The position numbers were made by a program, and so were the translations under genes. The notes beneath the pieces were generated by a model, which was given only the letters and a program-made list of their open reading frames with translations, did not search any database and was not told where the DNA came from. A stretch of DNA of 64,000 bases, from positions 1-64,000 of the forward strand of contig JBNGIO010005480.1 in assembly GCA_049999805.1 (NCBI GenBank), read 5' to 3'. Numbering within the stretch: position 1 is the first letter of the stretch; every line of letters begins with the position of its first letter. Of this stretch, positions 60,469-64,000 are shown piece after piece. The stretch is from Folioceros fuciformis (Eukaryota; Anthocerotophyta; Anthocerotopsida; Anthocerotales).

Positions 60469-61382
60469 CGCACTCACAAAGCGTACACTGCTCAGCAAAT
60501 TGTTTACATGGGCTACTACCATGCACCGCCTACACAACAAGTAACCCAGATTAGTTACATGCAAATCTCGAATACACGGTGCAAGGGTTGAAGAAAATAA
60601 AAAAGTTTACTTAAGTCTAGTAAAGAGGGCGGGACTGCGCAGGTCGTTTTGGAGGAAAGTGTGGCGAACGGCGCCGTTCGCTCCTACAGTTTTCTTAACT
60701 TCCAAATGCCAATTCGGATTTGCACCCTGCTACCCCTTGTTCACAGTAAATCAACCCCCCGCCCTAACACTCCCTTGGTCGCGCCAGTGACGCCCTAGTG
60801 ATGAGAGCGAAAATGGATCTTCAAAGCTAGGAGTGAGACGGCTGGGTTGGCGTGAAGATGGACGTGAAAGTCACGAAGAAAAACGGTGCAGGCCCGGTGT
60901 CCCGGTCCGGTGCGCTTGGTGCGAGCCGGGCCGGGTGACACCGGCCGGAACTCTTGGTTGGTCTTGGAACCCACTTGCAACTGCAACTACAGAAACATGA
61001 GGAGACGGTTTGCAGTATCGCGATTGGCCAACAAACTGTAGGTTTCATTTAGACAGCGTCCGGACGGGCTGAATGTCATCGAATAGCGCTGAGGGCTGGG
61101 CCGGGGAATGGTGAATTATGCCGGACGTGCCGCTCGTGTGTGGGCGCTTCGTGGACGTGCAGAAGCTTGGATGAATCAAAACCCAAATTTAGCGTTTCAT
61201 GTGACAGCCCAACCTAGCATCCAGCCTGGCCCGCTCGACGCAGGAGCCGTTACATAGTCCTGAGTCTCGGACATGGTCGTTCATCATTGCAGAAGCAGAA
61301 GCAGGAGCAGGAGCGATTTGCATATGTACCTGGCATTCTGCATTGGACTCTCGATCAGAAGAGTTGGGATATCGATCCCATC
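60469..61382. other. Divergent spacer ALG2 / Root_cap gene
   Basis: 914 bp between divergent start codons, GC-rich around 60880-60950. No gene recognised. It must carry the promoters of both genes. Confidence 0.45.
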
Positions 61383-62621
61383 ATGACCATGAGGCTGTCA
61401 CTGCTGGTAGCACTTGTGGTGGCCTTGTTCGCCGTGCAGGCTTTCGCCGGCGGCCACGGAGGGCGTACTAGCGAGAATGGATGGGGTGATGGCTACAATG
61501 GAGACGACGGCGGGCACCAGGAAGACGACGGTGGCCACCACGAAGGCGACGGCGGCCACCACGAAGGCGACGGTGGCGACGATGAAGGTGAGGGCGGCAG
61601 CTATGGTATCGCACTACGCATAGCTCAGTGCACCTTGGCTTGTGTTTGTGTGGCAGTGCTTCGAAATTGTCCGATCCTCAATCCATGTCGATCTGACCCA
61701 GTAGTCCCATAAGATTTTTGCAACTGGCCATACCCAGTTGAGAGCGAAGCGACTGGCATGAATGAAATTTTGCAATGTGACCGTCGTTGCTGTATGCGTG
61801 ATTTGTGATGCACAATACAAATGGACGGTGTGTGTGACACTGTGATAGACCCCTGCACCAAGTACCCGTCCCTGTGCAAGGACCCGGTTCTCAAGACCCC
61901 CGGAGGCCAGCAGTTCTATTTCCACGGCCATAAGGACGCCGACTTCTGCCTCGTGTCCGATGCCCACATCCATGTGAACGCCCACTTCACCGGCCTCCGC
62001 AGGCCCGACATGGCCCGCGACTTCACCTGGGTCCAGGCTCTGGGGCTGAGGTTCGGCGCACACCAGCTGTACATCGGAGCCAACAAGGTGGCGCAGTGGG
62101 ACGACGCCAAGGACCAGCTGGCCGTCACCTACGACTCCAACCCCATCGTCCTCCCCGCCGGCCAGGGAGCTGTGTGGCAGTCTCCCGCCAGCGGCATTAC
62201 CGTTGCGCGCCTGCGTGCCACCAACCTGGTCAAGATCGCAGTGGACGGAGTTGTGGAGATGCTGGTGAAGGTGGTGCCAGTTTCCGAGGAGGACAACCGG
62301 GCGCACAACTACGGTGTGGATTACACTATCAACTCCATGGCCCACCTAGACGTGAGTTTCAAGTTCGTCAAGCTCACCAGCAACGTGCACGGCGTGCTGG
62401 GACAGACTTATGCCCCGGGCTTCAAGCTGATAGAGAAGCTCCCCGGGCAGCTGATGCCCACCATGAGGGGTGACGACAATTTCCTCACCTCCTCCATCTT
62501 CTCGGCCGATTGCTCCGTGACCAGGTTCGGAGGTGATGCTGGAGACATTATTGCCGACCTCGCTGAGCTGCAATGTGGGCCTTCCAAATCTGGCACCTCT
62601 GGCATGGTGTGCAGGCGCTGA
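61383..62621 (+). CDS. Root_cap-family secreted protein
   Basis: Two exons are modelled: 61383-61605 and 61849-62621, joined in phase 1 across a 243-bp GT-AG intron, giving 331 aa. A signal peptide (MRLSLLVALVVALFAVQAFA) is followed by a Gly/His/Asp/Glu-rich tract of four imperfect (GHHEGDG) repeats. The second exon is the Root_cap domain: DPCTKYPSLCKDP, then QFYFHGHKDADFCLVSDAHI, MARDFTWVQALGLRFG, VPVSEEDNRAHNYGVDY and HLDVSFKFVKLTSNVHGVLG. The family is plant-specific, secreted, and first described from root-cap cells; its biochemical role is not established. The His/Asp-rich tract could bind metal ions (inference). An in-frame Met two codons later could be the true start. Confidence 0.9.
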
Positions 62622-62800
62622 GAAATACGCTGCTTCTCCTCTTCACTTAACAATTCTTCAGAAGGTCCTGTTGTTTACTAACATGCTAATGTGCAGTTTC
62701 CAATTGTGAATCGAGCTCGGTTCAGGACGCAAGTCTTGTTCGAGTCAGGGCACTGGCTGCCCGCGAGGTTGACAAGCAGCCATCCTATTGTTCTCTCTGT

Positions 62801-62846
62801 ATTTTATTGTATTGTATTGTATTGCATTGTATTGTGTTGTTGTTGG
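62801..62846. repeat. (TATTG)n microsatellite
   Basis: About eight imperfect copies of a TATTG/TGTAT pentamer, ending in TGTTGTTGTTGG. Confidence 0.8.
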
Positions 62847-63360
62847 AAGGACACAAACCAGTCCCGGTGGGCATAGAAATGGAATACCACACCGGACACA
62901 AGTCCGGTGCGGCCTCTTCTTTTTTTATCGCGAATCCAAATTGTCCAGAATATCCGTTCATTATACCAAATATTCTCATGTTTTGTTCAAATTCAAGGAT
63001 ACACGCCATGTTCGCTTTGGCGCCCTTGCCAACACTAACCCAGCACCACATGACATCATGTCATAGCACACATAGGCAACGGCTACGTCGTGGGTGAAGT
63101 GTACACGGTGGTTATCACAAATGACTCAATGACATAGCTATGGGTATGCAAGTGGCCGGGGATTGTATAGGGCTGCCCTTCAATTCACACCCCCTCCCGA
63201 TCTAAGACACCATGAGAGGTGGGGGAGCCTGTTTGTACCTAGTTGTGCATGCAAATGTGGTCAAATGGGAACTTTAGGCCTCACGGCCTTAAAGGCTTAG
63301 TTTGGCCCCACGTGGATGGGGGTTTTCAAGCCTCGAGAGCTGGAAGCTTTGCTGCTACAG

Positions 63361-63479
63361 GGTCTTAGTGCTCATAGTTGAGACAGGCCATGCCTAAGGG
63401 TTGGAGATTAGCCTCAACGGGGTCTTACTGTTCATAGTTGAGACAGGCCATGCCTAAGGGTTGAGATTAGCCTCACCAC
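63361..63479. repeat. 60-bp tandem duplication
   Basis: 63361-63420 and 63421-63479 match almost throughout. Both carry GGTCTTA.TG, TCATAGTTGAGACAGGCC, ATGCCTAAGGGTTG and AGATTAGCCTCA, differing by a few substitutions and one base in length. Confidence 0.85.
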
Positions 63480-63480
63480 T

Positions 63481-64000
63481 TGCTAGGGCTCGGGAGCTTC
63501 CCCCAAATATGCGTGGTTGTTAAACGATCAACCCGTGAGGTAACCCTCTCTCGTAGTGTTCACTTCAACGAACCTCACATTCTTCATACTTACCGTCACA
63601 ACATCATAACCTCTAGCTCACTTCTCACTGCCAATATGACTGTTTATTCCCCTCTTAATCTTGAGGGGGGCACATATGACGACACCCCCTCATCCTTTCT
63701 CCAAGATCAAGAGGCTCCTCCACCAGCTCCTGAACCTGAACAACATGAACACATCCAAATGAACCCTCAGTTAGCATCCCAGCAACAACCACAACAAGTA
63801 AGTCATCAAGAACCAGAGGTAATCCCCCACCAACCTATAGCCCATCCAATCCCACTACAACCTCTCCTCCGAGACGTACCGACTCTTAGGTGATCATCAA
63901 GGAACAAGCCACCAAGAGAAGAATGGAAGGATCCACCCTACACACCTGGAGACACACTGACTGGCAGAACTCCTCCTTCAGTCGAATCCATTCCTACAGA
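63481..64000 (+). mobile_element. Copia-like pol fragment (runs off the window)
   Basis: A plus-strand frame (63480-63893) reads REVTLSRSVHFNEPHI and then a Pro/Gln-rich linker ending LLRDVPTLR, a TGA, and SSRNKPPREEWKDPPYTPGD. A beta-strand block of the type REV.F.E, then a Pro-rich linker, then RSSR.KPP is the usual joint between integrase and RT in copia polyproteins. The TGA stands where the family has Arg (CGA). No integrase core lies upstream, so the fragment is 5'-truncated. Its RT would lie beyond 64000. Confidence 0.6.

Larger units (their letters stand above)
62622..63480. other. Spacer with simple and tandem repeats
   Basis: No gene. It contains the Root_cap 3' region, an ATTGT-type microsatellite (62801-62846), an inverted-repeat-like CGGCCTTAAAGGC neighbourhood near 63280-63300 and a 60-bp tandem duplication at 63361-63479. 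Confidence 0.5.

Overview
The window is nuclear DNA from a green plant of the streptophyte line, most likely a land plant with swimming sperm (bryophyte or lycophyte grade). The evidence is short spliceosomal introns (about 80-200 bp), plant-only families (BURP, Root_cap, a plant RDR gamma RNA-dependent RNA polymerase, a P-class PPR protein), Ty1/copia elements, and a C2CD3-like basal-body protein, a family expected where sperm carry flagella. Short introns and exon GC near 50 percent would suit a hornwort-type genome, but the species cannot be fixed from this sequence. Five runs of N (four of 100, one of 400) mark scaffold gaps.

Region 1 (1-16205) is a transposon graveyard. It holds a decayed non-LTR retrotransposon with a restriction-like endonuclease (minus strand), a copia-type LTR, a decayed copia element on the minus strand, and a second decayed copia element on the plus strand placed head-to-head with it. 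The second element is split inside its integrase by about 2.1 kb of non-coding DNA full of CCTACGTAGG-like motifs and 102-bp tandem repeats.

Region 2 (16206-20075) is AT-rich. It carries one BURP-domain secreted protein gene and a degenerate fragment of a second copy. One gap here looks false, because the two contig ends share 47 identical bases.

Region 3 (20476-62621) is gene-dense. In order: a small secreted K/D-rich protein (-), eIF3k (-), a PPR protein (+), a Gln-rich coiled-coil protein (-), a membrane-anchored protein related to the C-terminal part of Arabidopsis At4g01210 (+), TAF11 (-), phosphomannomutase (+), a trypsin-fold protein (-), a peroxisomal dienoyl-CoA isomerase ending in SKL (+), an RDR gamma-type RNA-dependent RNA polymerase (-), alpha-tubulin (-), a 2-oxoglutarate/Fe(II) oxygenase (-) with a dead tandem copy (-), a C2CD3-like protein (-), ALG2 mannosyltransferase (-) and a Root_cap protein (+). 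Several neighbours are divergent and share short promoters.

Region 4 (62622-64000) is a repeat-bearing spacer followed by the start of another copia-like fragment. The genes do not form a pathway cluster. The only functional links are phosphomannomutase (GDP-mannose supply) with ALG2 (a GDP-mannose user), and C2CD3 with alpha-tubulin (microtubule structures). Exon models were built by hand from reading frames and splice signals; boundaries may be off by a base or two.
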